Source: an uncultured Butyrivibrio sp.
GTDB lineage: Bacteria > Bacillota > Clostridia > Lachnospirales > Lachnospiraceae
Assembly (NCBI GenBank): GCA_947168935.1
Contig: CAMVNV010000005.1
Span: 1-56,941 of the forward strand
DNA length: 56,941 nucleotides
Direction: 5' to 3'
The stretch's first letter is position 1; every line of letters begins with the position of its first letter. The position numbers and the translations under genes were made by a program. The notes under the pieces are model-generated. The model was not told where the DNA came from and did not search any database. It saw nothing but the letters and a program-made list of their open reading frames with translations. Of the stretch, positions 44,058 through 53,364 are shown piece by piece.

Positions 44058-45888
44058 AGTAAAAGCGCTTAAGATATGGAGCAAGTATACTAATATTATT
44101 GGAATTATCATTTTGACAAAGCTTTTTTCAAAGGGCGCCCCATTTGTGACAATGTATCTCTCTGCAAGGGTGATCAATCTGCTTTCTGCAGGTGCAGCTA
44201 AAGACAGCATTGTGAAAATGGTCATACTGACACTTGCAGTAACAGCAGTTCTTTCAATTATTTCTACCTTTTTGCAGAAATGGAAAGATCTGGTATCAGA
44301 GGGCTTTTGGGAAACATCTTATAAGATACTTGCTGATAAAAAAGCAAGCATGGACTTCGTAGACGCAGATAGTCAGAAGGTTGCTGATCTGATTAGCCAG
44401 ATAAGACAGAATAATAACTGGGCCGGATGGGGACTTTATAGATCCATGGCAACTTTTGAAACACTGATGGATGCATTGGTAACAATAATCTGTGGAACCC
44501 TTTTATCAGTAGAGCTATTTTTACTACCTGTTGTATCCGGAAAGTTTTCTTTTCTAAATAATCCATTATTTGCTGTTGTTCTGATAGCGGTCATGGTAAT
44601 AAATTCTGTTCTTGGAGGCTTTATAAATAATATCCATGAAAGAGAATGGGCAAGTTATGCTGAAGAGGCCAGATTCGGTAACAGAGCTTTTGGTGCATAT
44701 GGATGGTTTTCAAATGATATCTCAAGGGCAGCAGATATAAGACTTTACAGGCAGGACAAGATCACGATCAAATATATGCGTCAGTCAGATTCATTTACTG
44801 AAACCTGTAGTCTTGCAAAGAAATTCAGAGGAAAGTTTGGACTTTTTTCATTTGTTAAGTTTGGAGTGCAGAATATCGGAAACGGTATAATCTACCTCTT
44901 TGTATGTTTAAAAGCATGGGCAGGGGCTTTCCCTATAGGTTCTGCAACCCAGTATATTGGCGCTGTAACAGGTGTTTTCATGGGCGTGAATTCTCTCCTG
45001 GGAGCTCTCGAAGAAATCAGAACCAATGGTAAATTCTTAGAGGATACCTTTGAGTATATGGACTATCCCAACAACATGTATCAGGGAAGTCTTACTACAG
45101 AAAAGAGAAGAGATACACACTACGAAGTTGAGTTTAAGAATGTATCATTCAAATATCCCGGCAGTGAAAACTATGCTTTAAAGAACGTGAACCTTAAGTT
45201 TACAGTAGGAGAAAAGCTTGCAGTTGTTGGCATGAACGGAAGCGGCAAGACCACATTTATTAAGCTCCTTTGCAGGCTGTACGATCCAACAGAAGGCGCA
45301 ATTTACTTAAACGGAATCGACATTAAAAAGTACAGATACGATGAGTACATGAACATTTTTGCCATCGTATTCCAGGATTTCAAACTCTTTGCTATGCCTC
45401 TGGGAGAGAATGTTGCTACAAGCACAGATTATGACAGGGAAGAAGTTACAAGATGCCTTGAAAAAGCAGGCTTTAGCGACAGACTTAAAAAGCTTCCAAA
45501 AGGTCTGGATACATTCCTTTACAAAAACCTGGATAAAGAGGGCGTTGATGTATCAGGCGGCGAAGCCCAGAAGATTGCTATTGCAAGAGCTTTATACAAG
45601 GACGCGCCTTTTGTCATTCTTGATGAGCCTACGGCAGCCCTTGACCCTGTAGCAGAAGCTGAGATCTACAGTAAGTTCAATGATATCGTTGGCGACAAGA
45701 CCGCAGTTTACATTAGTCACAGACTTTCATCCTGTAAGTTCTGCGATGAGATAGCAGTGTTCCATGAAGGTGCCGTGATCCAGAAAGGTACCCATGAACA
45801 GCTCCTTGCAGATCCAAAAGGTAAGTATTACGAGCTTTGGAATGCCCAAGCACAGTACTATAACGAGGAAATTGAAGAAGCCAGCTAA
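44017..45888 (+). CDS. ABC exporter with fused ATPase, second of a pair
   Basis: This is the partner of the exporter upstream, 623 residues. The ATG at 44017 follows GGGAGGATACAAG inside the previous gene; the frame opens at 43951. Membrane helices cover about residues 25-330. Walker A is GMNGSGKT, the signature is VSGGEAQ and Walker B ends ILDEPTAALDP. A long hairpin lies after its end. The pair is followed by the HTH-ATPase-TOPRIM module. Confidence 0.92.
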   Translation: MKNQISMKTALSREVKALKIWSKYTNIIGIIILTKLFSKGAPFVTMYLSARVINLLSAGAAKDSIVKMVILTLAVTAVLSIISTFLQKWKDLVSEGFWETSYKILADKKASMDFVDADSQKVADLISQIRQNNNWAGWGLYRSMATFETLMDALVTIICGTLLSVELFLLPVVSGKFSFLNNPLFAVVLIAVMVINSVLGGFINNIHEREWASYAEEARFGNRAFGAYGWFSNDISRAADIRLYRQDKITIKYMRQSDSFTETCSLAKKFRGKFGLFSFVKFGVQNIGNGIIYLFVCLKAWAGAFPIGSATQYIGAVTGVFMGVNSLLGALEEIRTNGKFLEDTFEYMDYPNNMYQGSLTTEKRRDTHYEVEFKNVSFKYPGSENYALKNVNLKFTVGEKLAVVGMNGSGKTTFIKLLCRLYDPTEGAIYLNGIDIKKYRYDEYMNIFAIVFQDFKLFAMPLGENVATSTDYDREEVTRCLEKAGFSDRLKKLPKGLDTFLYKNLDKEGVDVSGGEAQKIAIARALYKDAPFVILDEPTAALDPVAEAEIYSKFNDIVGDKTAVYISHRLSSCKFCDEIAVFHEGAVIQKGTHEQLLADPKGKYYELWNAQAQYYNEEIEEAS

Positions 45889-45954
45889 ATATGTTTAATG
45901 ATTCATGTAAACGTCAGTTTGAAAGTAATATGTTACGAATGACATATTTGTAAT

Positions 45955-46040
45955 GAAAAAGCATCAAAAATTGTTATATGTGACATGATGTGCATAATAT
46001 CAAGCAATTATGTCATAAATAACAAATTTGATGCTTTTTT
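45955..46040. repeat. Long inverted repeat with T-rich end
   Basis: AAAAAGCATCAAA plus TTGTTA and TGACAT (45956-45986) pair with ATGTCA, TAACAA and TTTGATGCTTTTT (46010-46040), about 30 bp with a few mismatches. It ends in six T residues (46035-46040), so it can act as a terminator for the exporter pair. It also lies directly before the HTH gene promoter. Confidence 0.7.
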
Positions 46041-46081
46041 ATGTGAAAATATGTTATACTTAACATAAAAGGAGGCTTGTA

Positions 46082-46420
46082 ATGAATAATGTCATGAAAA
46101 ACAAGGACATCGATATGATATTTGAACAGATAAGTAATCTGAAAAAACCTACTTCTGTTACAGGTAAGAATAATTCAGAAGTCATGAATAGGACAGCAGA
46201 CGATGTACTGGGGGGGATATCTGCAGAAATTAAAAGGGTTCTTGATGAGAATGATCTCACACAGGAGGAATTATGCAGGATTACGAACATGTCTCAATCT
46301 AATATAAGTAAAATACAAAATGGTAAAGTGGTGCCAAGGATAGAAACTCTACAGAAGATAGCTGAGGCTACTCATACAAGATTGGTTATTAGTTTTGAGA
46401 GTATAGAAGGAGTGGACTAA
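46082..46420 (+). CDS. HTH (XRE-like) regulator
   Basis: This is a 112-residue DNA-binding protein. A Lys-rich N-terminal region (about 1-45) is followed by a helix-turn-helix (about 52-105: LTQEELCRITNMSQSNISKI). The start follows AAAGGAGGC, and the palindrome ATGTTA-tac-TTAACAT at 46051-46065 lies at its likely promoter. It ends 2 bp before the ATPase gene, so it is probably the regulator or antitoxin of this module. Confidence 0.82.
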   Translation: MNNVMKNKDIDMIFEQISNLKKPTSVTGKNNSEVMNRTADDVLGGISAEIKRVLDENDLTQEELCRITNMSQSNISKIQNGKVVPRIETLQKIAEATHTRLVISFESIEGVD

Positions 46421-46422
46421 TA

Positions 46423-47547
46423 ATGGCATATATTAAAGCAATAGAGATAAATCATTTTAGAGGCATTAAGCAATTGTCTGTAAATGATTTTTCAAACATC
46501 AATCTTATTGTTGGGGATAATAATAGTGGTAAAACTTCTTTTTTGGAAGCTATTGAGCTTTTGTTTGCCACGCCTCAGCTTGGTGCTATAAAAAGAATCA
46601 TAAATCATCGAACAGTATTAAGCCCAGACAATGGTAGTTTCTATGTTTCATTTAGCAAACTGTTCAATATGGAGCAAAATAAAGAAGAACTAGAACTTGA
46701 TCTTTATGCAGAAAGCAATAACGGAATTTTACGTTTTGAATTGAACGGGGCTGAAAAAGTTATATCTGGAGATGAAGCTCTTAAGTTATCATCAATGTCT
46801 GAAAGCCAAAAAAATCAGTATAGAAATACAACAGCTTTTTTGCCGGAAAATGTAAAGATATTTGCAGGAAGTATATCTACACAAGTTGGTAAAAAGGTGG
46901 AAGAAAAAGCTATAAGATGTACTTCTTTGGATGCAGGCAGCTCAGTTCCCGATTTAAAGAAATTGGTTAATTATCTCCCGTCATTTGGACACCTGCGATA
47001 TGATCTTCTTCAGAATATTGTTGATAATCCGGATTATAAGAAACTAACTATAGATATTCTGAGACAATTCGACAATGATATTGCAGATATTTGTTATACA
47101 AAGGCAGATGACGGATCGTTTGTAGAGAGCATTATAACTGGAAATGGCACGACCATGCCTTTTTCTGTATATGGTGATGGAATTAAAAAGATTCTATATA
47201 TACTTAATAAGCTCTATGGTGCGCCGGATTCAATATTACTGATTGATGAAATTGAAACCGGGTTACATAAAAAATACTATGATTCCCTATTTCCAGTAGT
47301 GTTTGCCTTAGCTCAAAAGCTTAATGTGCAGATTTTTATTGCAACACACAGCATAGAAGCAATAGATGAAATATTAAGATATGGCAATTACGAAAAAGAT
47401 TTAGATAGTGATGATCCTATCAGAGTAATAACATTACGAAAAGTTGAGATGCCCCAAAAAAAGGGAGTCAATATCGCTGCCAGAAATGTTTCCGGAAAAT
47501 ATGTATATGAAAACAGAAAGGCTTTTGAGTATGAGGTGCGTCTATGA
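46423..47547 (+). CDS. AAA ATPase, OLD/AriA-like
   Basis: This is an ATPase of 374 residues of the SMC/OLD type. Walker A is GDNNSGKTSF near residue 31, and the ATP-hydrolysis block is SILLIDEIETGLH in the C-terminal half, followed by FIATHSIEAID. It carries no TOPRIM domain itself; the next gene encodes the start of one and overlaps its stop (ATGA). Such ATPase plus TOPRIM pairs occur in phage-defence systems including PARIS (AriA/AriB) and related OLD-type modules. Assignment to a named system is not possible because the partner is truncated. Confidence 0.85.
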   Translation: MAYIKAIEINHFRGIKQLSVNDFSNINLIVGDNNSGKTSFLEAIELLFATPQLGAIKRIINHRTVLSPDNGSFYVSFSKLFNMEQNKEELELDLYAESNNGILRFELNGAEKVISGDEALKLSSMSESQKNQYRNTTAFLPENVKIFAGSISTQVGKKVEEKAIRCTSLDAGSSVPDLKKLVNYLPSFGHLRYDLLQNIVDNPDYKKLTIDILRQFDNDIADICYTKADDGSFVESIITGNGTTMPFSVYGDGIKKILYILNKLYGAPDSILLIDEIETGLHKKYYDSLFPVVFALAQKLNVQIFIATHSIEAIDEILRYGNYEKDLDSDDPIRVITLRKVEMPQKKGVNIAARNVSGKYVYENRKAFEYEVRL

Positions 47548-47759
47548 TCGAATTATTACTTGTTGAAGGCGTATCTGATGTACAGCTTATAAGTTACTTT
47601 CTTCAGAATGTATATGGATGGAAACATGAAAAGAGTAATGCGCTTAGTATTACGGAGCTTGATGAGTATGAGCATATCGAAAGAGAAACCAGTATCATAA
47701 TAGTGATGAATACTGGCGTGCACCGTTATGGTGACATGGATTTTCAAGGTGGTGCTTGA
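47544..47759 (+). pseudogene. Truncated TOPRIM-like (DUF3226/DUF4435-type) gene
   Basis: The 71-residue frame begins ELLLVEGVSDVQLISYFLQN, which holds the Glu-Gly-x-x-Asp start of the TOPRIM fold, and it overlaps the ATPase stop by four bases. Full-length relatives are about 200 residues or more, and the DxD metal motif is absent. The frame ends in unrelated sequence (DMDFQGGA) just before the next gene, and no other frame continues the domain. I infer a deletion that removed the 3' part. Confidence 0.7.
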
Positions 47760-47833
47760 AGTTTTTTTCGCTAAAAGAGATACTAGTGTCAACATCTGCA
47801 GGTGAAATCGAATACGAAAGGAGCGGATTTGAC

Positions 47834-48253
47834 ATGGTCGAATTTGGCGAACAACTTAGAAGGGCGAGAGAAGAAAAAGGAATGACCCAGCAGTCTCTGG
47901 CGGAACAATTATACGTGACAAGGCAGTCAGTTTCTCGCTGGGAATGCGGCGACCGTTATCCGGATCTTCTTACTACAAAGAAAATATCTCAGATTCTGGA
48001 AGTGAGCCTTGACGACCTTCTATCCGGAAAAGAGATGACTAAAGTAGTAGAGAGGAACCCTGTAATTGAAAATAAAGTAGTTAATAATATCATGATAGTT
48101 CTGTATGCATTTGTTGTATTGTCCTATCTTATTGCAGGAATAGGTGCTGGACTCAGATGTTTGGCAGTGGAGTCATTTGAGGATATCTATACGTATGATA
48201 TAGGTCTAACATTAGTAGTAATGGTTACAGTTTTTTTTGAATGCATGTTTTAG
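47834..48253 (+). CDS. XRE regulator with C-terminal membrane helices
   Basis: The protein has 139 residues: a helix-turn-helix (about 5-60, MTQQSLAEQLYVTRQSVSRW) followed by two hydrophobic segments (about 90-110 and 120-139). The ATG at 47834 follows AAAGGAGCGG. The family of HTH plus membrane proteins is common in Firmicutes and often longer, so the end may be cut short. It lies against the truncated TOPRIM gene, at the probable deletion joint. Confidence 0.8.
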   Translation: MVEFGEQLRRAREEKGMTQQSLAEQLYVTRQSVSRWECGDRYPDLLTTKKISQILEVSLDDLLSGKEMTKVVERNPVIENKVVNNIMIVLYAFVVLSYLIAGIGAGLRCLAVESFEDIYTYDIGLTLVVMVTVFFECMF

Positions 48254-48460
48254 TATGTGGAAATGACATGAAAGAGATGTGGATTTAGAATACGTGTTAG
48301 AACAAATTCAGGCTTAAATACCTACTTGCGTCTCTGGTAGAGATATGTTACTATCATTTCAGTTTTGAAAAAAAGAGGTAAATGAAGGATATGATCATTA
48401 AGGTTTTCTAATCCAAAGCAAACAAATATAAGTATCGCCTGATACCCAGGTTTTATTTTG

Positions 48461-48522
48461 GTACATAGAATTACATCCATGTAATTCTAAACATGTACAA
48501 GATAAATCCTATATCCTTGTAC
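48461..48522. repeat. Dispersed double-hairpin element, copy C
   Basis: It has the same plan as the copies at 24731 and 24986: GTAC, hairpin GAATTACAT-cc-ATGTAATTC, GTAC, a second hairpin around AAATCC, then GTAC. The first hairpin is identical in sequence to copy A, 23.7 kb away. Confidence 0.65.
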
Positions 48523-48590
48523 GCTTTAGATAGATAACCATATGCTGATAACCTTCATTCAAAGACAGGTTTATTAATGATGGTTTATTC

Positions 48591-48624
48591 TGCCTTGCGT
48601 ACAAAATGTATGCAGGGCATTTTT
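48591..48624 (+). terminator. Terminator just upstream of the exporter start
   Basis: TGCCTTGCGTAC (48591-48602) pairs with GTATGCAGGGCA (48608-48619) with two G-U pairs, followed by five T residues. It ends 39 bp before the next gene's ATG and could be an attenuator of that gene. Upstream (48326-48354) TTGCGT and TACTAT are a weak promoter, and a very short frame (MIIKVF, near 48391) lies between, with no good ribosome site. Confidence 0.75.
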
Positions 48625-48663
48625 ATTGCCCTGACTTAAATGTTTGCAGGATTGGAGAATACC

Positions 48664-50352
48664 ATGATTAAATACTTTTTACAGAACAAGAAAAGATTCA
48701 TTACATACCTTTTATTATCCCCCGCCATGTCAATCACATCAGTGCTGTTTGCAAGCGCCCTTGAGCCCCTTGTAAATTCAGCGACCCAGAAGGACGTTGC
48801 AGTGATGCTGCGTGCCACCGTGATCTTTGCACTTATCGTAGTTGCGGACCTGGCAACATCCTTTTTTCACAAGATATCAAGAGAGAATCTGAGAAAAGAA
48901 TTCCTTATAAGCCTTAAGAATGATCTTTTTGCAGGAATCATGAACAAAAGCTTTCAGGAATACAGGAAAGAGCCGCCGTCATACTATGTTTCAATGATGC
49001 AGAGAGATGTGAAAAAAGTCAGCACCGACTATTTTGACAGTGTTTGCGGAATTTACAGAGTTTCCACAAGCTTTACGGTTACTGTGCTGGCCCTGATCAG
49101 GGTTAATCCTTTGATCTGCCTTATCAACGTTGTGATCGCACTTTTTTCAGTTTTTATTCCTAAGATATTTGAAAGAAAGCTTAAGAAGAATTCTCAGGAT
49201 GCTTCAAAGTCGGCATCGGAGTACCAGAGCGTCATTTCAGATGCCTTCATCGGATTTAATACGATTAAGCTATACTCTGTTTTTTCCAAGATCAGGAAAC
49301 AGACGCAGGACAGAAATGTTAGATGCGAAGAAGCAGAGTGCAATCTGATCAAGACAAACTATAAGGTTTCATATATGTCTATAGTATGCACTTCGGCAGG
49401 TTTTGGTCTTACAATAATAGCGAGCGTAGTATTCGTTTTCCTTGGGAAAATCAGTATTGGCGGTGTGCTAGCTCTGTCACAGCTCATCGGAGGCATCCTT
49501 GCTCCGTTTGAGGAAGTACCTATTTTCATAACCAATCTTAAATCTATAGCAGTTGTAATAGATAAATTGAAAAGGTATATAGACACCAAGGAGCAGAAGC
49601 TGGAAGAGTCAGAGCAGAGCGTTACAAACTATTCATTACGAGCTGAGAATGCTACGGTTTCTTTTGATGATAAGAAGGTTCTTGATAGTGTAAATACAAC
49701 CTTTGATCAGGGCCGGAAATATGTGATAATGGGCGAAAGCGGCTGTGGCAAATCCACACTGGTCAAGCTTTTTATAAAAATGGCTGAATGCGCCGGCGGA
49801 AGAGTCCTACTTGGAAATCGGGATATCAAGAGTATTCCGGATAAAGAGCTTTATAGTGCTGTCAATTATATGCAGCAGGAAGTATTCCTGTTTGATGATA
49901 CTATTAGAAATAACATCACACTATACAAAGATTACTCGCCTGAGAAGATCCAATATGCCATTGAGAGCGCAGGACTTAAAGACTATGTTGAAGGTCTTGA
50001 AGACGGCCTGGAGACTAGAATTAATGGTAACGGATATAACCTTTCCGGCGGAGAGAAGCAGAGAATTGGTATTGCCAGAGCTCTTCTTGCAGGAACGAAG
50101 GTACTGATTCTTGATGAGATTACATCTAATCTTGATGTGGCTACTGAGCGTTTCGTGGAGGATCTTATCATGAACCTTAAGGATGTGACTGTTATTATGA
50201 TCACTCACAGGATCAATGATAGGGCCTTAAGCAAAGCTGATGAGATACTGGTCATGAAGGATGGCAATATTCGTGAGAAGGGAAGCTTTAGAGAACTTCT
50301 TGATACCAAGGGAATGCTGTATGGATATAAGATGATCGCAGGTGCTGCGTAG
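48664..50352 (+). CDS. ABC exporter with fused ATPase
   Basis: This is a single half-transporter, presumably a homodimer, of 562 residues. The ATG at 48664 follows GGATTGGAGAATACC. Membrane helices cover about residues 12-310. Walker A is GESGCGKS, the signature is LSGGE and Walker B ends ILDEITSNLD. A terminator lies just upstream of its start, suggesting control by transcription attenuation. The substrate is unknown; multidrug or peptide export is likely. Confidence 0.92.
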   Translation: MIKYFLQNKKRFITYLLLSPAMSITSVLFASALEPLVNSATQKDVAVMLRATVIFALIVVADLATSFFHKISRENLRKEFLISLKNDLFAGIMNKSFQEYRKEPPSYYVSMMQRDVKKVSTDYFDSVCGIYRVSTSFTVTVLALIRVNPLICLINVVIALFSVFIPKIFERKLKKNSQDASKSASEYQSVISDAFIGFNTIKLYSVFSKIRKQTQDRNVRCEEAECNLIKTNYKVSYMSIVCTSAGFGLTIIASVVFVFLGKISIGGVLALSQLIGGILAPFEEVPIFITNLKSIAVVIDKLKRYIDTKEQKLEESEQSVTNYSLRAENATVSFDDKKVLDSVNTTFDQGRKYVIMGESGCGKSTLVKLFIKMAECAGGRVLLGNRDIKSIPDKELYSAVNYMQQEVFLFDDTIRNNITLYKDYSPEKIQYAIESAGLKDYVEGLEDGLETRINGNGYNLSGGEKQRIGIARALLAGTKVLILDEITSNLDVATERFVEDLIMNLKDVTVIMITHRINDRALSKADEILVMKDGNIREKGSFRELLDTKGMLYGYKMIAGAA

Positions 50353-50416
50353 AAGTGATTCGAATAACGATTTGCATTAAATAATTAGCATTAAGCAGTT
50401 TTGACTGGAGGAAAGT

Positions 50417-50665
50417 ATGGATACAATAAGAATGATACTATGTGGAAGCATTGAAGAAAGCTCATCAGAGCCACATGAAAACGTAGGCGTAGTCTCAGTT
50501 GTCTACGTATCCAAAGAAAAAGAAAAGATTGACAGTAAGCTTAAAGAGCTGCAGGCTGCACATCCTGATAATTTCTACATGGCCTACGAAGTGCCGATGG
50601 ATACAGAGCTTACAGCTTTAGAGCATTATCCATCTCTTGAGATCTCAAAAGAAGACTTAAAATAA
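50417..50665 (+). CDS. Small protein, unknown
   Basis: The protein has 82 residues and no membrane segment or signal. It is charged and mixed alpha/beta (RMILCGSIEESSSEPHENVG, then a Lys/Glu-rich helix). The start follows TGGAGGAAAG. It lies 64 bp after the exporter and 23 bp before the MFS gene, so it may be co-transcribed with both. I do not recognise a family. Confidence 0.65.
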   Translation: MDTIRMILCGSIEESSSEPHENVGVVSVVYVSKEKEKIDSKLKELQAAHPDNFYMAYEVPMDTELTALEHYPSLEISKEDLK

Positions 50666-50688
50666 TAACAATTAAAAAGGTAAATAAA

Positions 50689-51939
50689 ATGAAGTTTTTA
50701 AACCAGTACAAAAATCTAAGTAAAGAAATCTACGTCCTTTTCTTTGGACGAATAGTTACAAGTATGGGCTCTCTTATCTGGCCTATCATGACGCTGATAT
50801 TGAAGAATAAGCTAGGATACAGTGCTATAACAATAGCGACAATAGATATGGTCCTTGCTATTATGCAGCTTCCCCTTGTTATGATCGGTGGTAAGCTTGC
50901 TGACAGCGTCAACAGAAAGAGGATAATCGTCTGTTGTGACATGGTAACAGTTATCTGCTATTTTATCAGTGGACTGATTCCGTTGTCGTTTATAAGCGTG
51001 GCACTGTTTTACGTAGCAGGCCTTTTTGCGACGATAGAAGGTCCGTCATACGATGCACTTGTAGCAGATCTTAGTGATTCTGATAACAGAGAGCAGGCGT
51101 ACAGCCTTCAGTATCTTGGAATGAACCTCGGGCTTGTACTTGCGCCGACAATTGGAGGCCTTTTGTTCGAGAACTATCTGTGGCTGGCTTTCATAGTTAC
51201 ATCCATTGCGACATTCTCTTCAACTCTTCTGATCCTTCTTTTCATCAAAAAGCTTAGTGTGGAGAAAAAGAATGTCAGTGAATATGAGGAAAAGAAAGAA
51301 GGCGTAGGAATATTTACAATACTGCGCGAACGAAGAATTCTGCTTTTGTATCTGGCAGTATCCGGATTTTGCGCACTGGTTTATTCTGAGTTTAATTACC
51401 TTCTGCCACTTCATATGGAAAATCTATATGCAGCAAAGGGCGCAACGATATTTGGTCTTCTGACAAGTACAAACGCCATAGTTGTTGTGGTTGGAACGCC
51501 GCTTATAACGACATTCCTTAGTAAGATCATTGATGTCAGAAAGTTCCTGATAGGAGAAGTACTCATCGTAATAGGGCTTGTGAGCTTTAATTTTTCAGGC
51601 AGGATCATTCCCCTTTACTTTGTGCTCATGACTGTTTTTACCTTAGGAGAGATATTCTGCACCATCGCAAGCGCTCCATACATGACAAGGCGCGTACCTT
51701 CAACCCATTGGGGACGAGTTAACTCTGCTATCAACATTGTCTGCGGCGCCGTCACATCTATTGGCAATATCTATATTGGAAAAATGGTTGATATGTACGG
51801 CTACATGCATGCGTGGATTTTGGTGGCAGCAGTTGGATTCATAGCTATTACTTTACTTATTGTATTGAATATTTTGGATAAAAAGAGCTTTCCTCTTCTT
51901 TACAAGAATGAAAGTGAAGACGAATCAGCAGACGCTTAA
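50689..51939 (+). CDS. MFS transporter
   Basis: This is a 12-helix major facilitator of 416 residues. Family signs are the cytoplasmic loop GGKLADSVNRKRIIVCCD between helices 2 and 3, and the second-half repeat. The start follows AAAAAGG. It probably exports a drug or metabolite, in line with the ABC exporter upstream. A terminator closes the unit. Confidence 0.93.
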   Translation: MKFLNQYKNLSKEIYVLFFGRIVTSMGSLIWPIMTLILKNKLGYSAITIATIDMVLAIMQLPLVMIGGKLADSVNRKRIIVCCDMVTVICYFISGLIPLSFISVALFYVAGLFATIEGPSYDALVADLSDSDNREQAYSLQYLGMNLGLVLAPTIGGLLFENYLWLAFIVTSIATFSSTLLILLFIKKLSVEKKNVSEYEEKKEGVGIFTILRERRILLLYLAVSGFCALVYSEFNYLLPLHMENLYAAKGATIFGLLTSTNAIVVVVGTPLITTFLSKIIDVRKFLIGEVLIVIGLVSFNFSGRIIPLYFVLMTVFTLGEIFCTIASAPYMTRRVPSTHWGRVNSAINIVCGAVTSIGNIYIGKMVDMYGYMHAWILVAAVGFIAITLLIVLNILDKKSFPLLYKNESEDESADA

Positions 51940-52007
51940 GCGCAGCAGAAGAACTTCAACTGTTTTCAGTTTTTTCTTATAGAAAGATGATGTTAAATCC
52001 AAACTAG

Positions 52008-52050
52008 AAAAGACCAGGCCTTGAGTTTAAAAATCAAGACTTGGTCTTTT
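52008..52050. terminator. Bidirectional terminator between convergent genes
   Basis: AAAAGACCA and CTTGA (52008-52024) pair with TCAAG and TGGTCTTTT (52034-52050). A- and T-runs flank it on both sides, so it can serve the MFS gene and the minus-strand XRE pseudogene. Confidence 0.82.
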
Positions 52051-52065
52051 ATTTTTGTACATATT

Positions 52066-52837
52066 TCAAACTGCTGGATATAGGATTGATAAAATGGGCG
52101 GGATATTCATATATTCCCCCTTTATCCTGACAGAATTGTTATCCTTTTTGATGCAATACTGCGCAAGATCACCATCAAGTATGGATTTGATAAGATCCTC
52201 CGTAAGATCTGTCATATCACATAGTTCATCTTTTGAAGCATAGAGATTCTCATCGCCTGAAGTTATCTCGTATATTGCAAACAGGACAGATAACGTCAAT
52301 TTATCAGACAGGCTTTTTAAGAGCTTGCTTATCTTTTTTATACTATTTTCATCATAAACATTATGATCATCTGAGAAAAAGACACTTCCGCGCCTCATGG
52401 TAGCAACTATCTGGGGCAGGGTGATACTTGAAAGTCCCCCATTCATTTTGAATAGCGTGATCAATAGTTGAGTCCAGCTCAAACTCAGGGTATCCCGAAT
52501 TCTCTTTTTTCGATTCCATTACAAGTACAATGGCATGCAAAGCCTTGACTATCTTCATGATCTGCGCCATCTCTGTGCCGGGATCTGAATTCTGAATATT
52601 ATTCTTGATAGTGATGAGAATGTCGTCATCGTTATTATTGTCAGGAACGCCCATAAGTTCATCAATGGAGACGTTGAAATATTCGGAGATTTCTGGAAGC
52701 AGCTGAATGTCAGGATAGCACTGGCCTGATTCCCATTTGCTGACAGCCTGATTTGAAACTCCAAGTTTTGTGGCTAGTTGTTCTTGCGTGATACCTTTAT
52801 TTTTTCTAAGAAAAAAGATCTGTTCACCTATGTTCAT
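52066..52837 (-). pseudogene. XRE-family regulator with frameshift
   Basis: On the minus strand a start at 52837 opens a helix-turn-helix protein (MNIGEQIFFLRKNKGITQEQ, with NQAVSKWESGQCYP). The frame shifts near 52440: the first frame reads DHAIQNEWGTF, while the continuing sense frame reads NGGLSSITLPQIVATMRRGS and runs to 52066. A GGGGG run is at the joint. The two parts together would form about 255 residues. It is either a real pseudogene or a sequencing error in the homopolymer. Confidence 0.8.
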
Positions 52838-52864
52838 AAGATTTGTAACCTCGAAATAATATTT

Positions 52865-52912
52865 CAACTAGTTGATATAACCAATTATAGGTATACTTTT
52901 GTATATTAACAA
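52865..52912 (-). promoter_or_regulatory. Promoter and operator of the XRE gene
   Basis: On the minus strand TTGTTA (52912-52907) and TATAAT (52889-52884) are 17 bp apart. The palindrome CAACTAGTTG (52865-52874) lies just after the predicted start, a good place for autorepression. Confidence 0.55.
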
Positions 52913-52987
52913 TGACGCATTGGTTTACCTGAAATCCGGCGAATCCAACCACAGGTTGGATAAATATCTTTTTTCAGAAAAAATAAA

Positions 52988-53287
52988 TTGGGGGGTATTG
53001 ACCTTATACCTAACTATAATGATAGAACGGTATATGAAAATCACGACTGGTCTGCCGTTAAGGATTTCTATGACGAGTTTTCTGATCTGAAAGGGCATGA
53101 ATATCAGCTTTTGTTTGAGCTTAGCTCTGGTAAGTCCAATTGGACCGCTTTTGCCAACACGATCCTTGGTATGCTGATCCTTGATAATAAGGGAAAACGG
53201 GTTAAGCTTGGCTGCAAGGTGGATTCATCCAAAGACGGGCAGAATCATTTCTGGCTGCTTGAGAAAAAAGAAAATGCCGGAAAGTGA
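52988..53287 (+). pseudogene. Gene remnant, unknown
   Basis: A frame of 99 residues runs from a TTG at 52988 with no ribosome site (KDFYDEFSDLKGHEYQLLFE, then SSGKSNWTAFANTILGM). A second frame just upstream (YLFSEKINWG) meets it at a GGGGGG run at 52990-52995, so a frameshift is possible. The upstream part also overlaps the XRE promoter. I read it as the 3' remnant of a broken gene; no family recognised. Confidence 0.45.
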
Positions 53288-53297
53288 GGGATTTTCA

Positions 53298-53339
53298 ATG
53301 TCTGAACAGAATTTAGAACAGTTATATTATAAGCTCTAA
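53298..53339 (+). pseudogene. Short coding remnant interrupted by a stop
   Basis: An ATG with a GAGGG ribosome site begins MSEQNLEQLYYKL, then TAA; the same frame goes on as DAIAKLDLDAT into a terminator. It looks like the start of a gene lost by nonsense mutation and deletion. Confidence 0.35.
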
Positions 53340-53364
53340 GATGCAATCGCCAAACTTGATCTTG

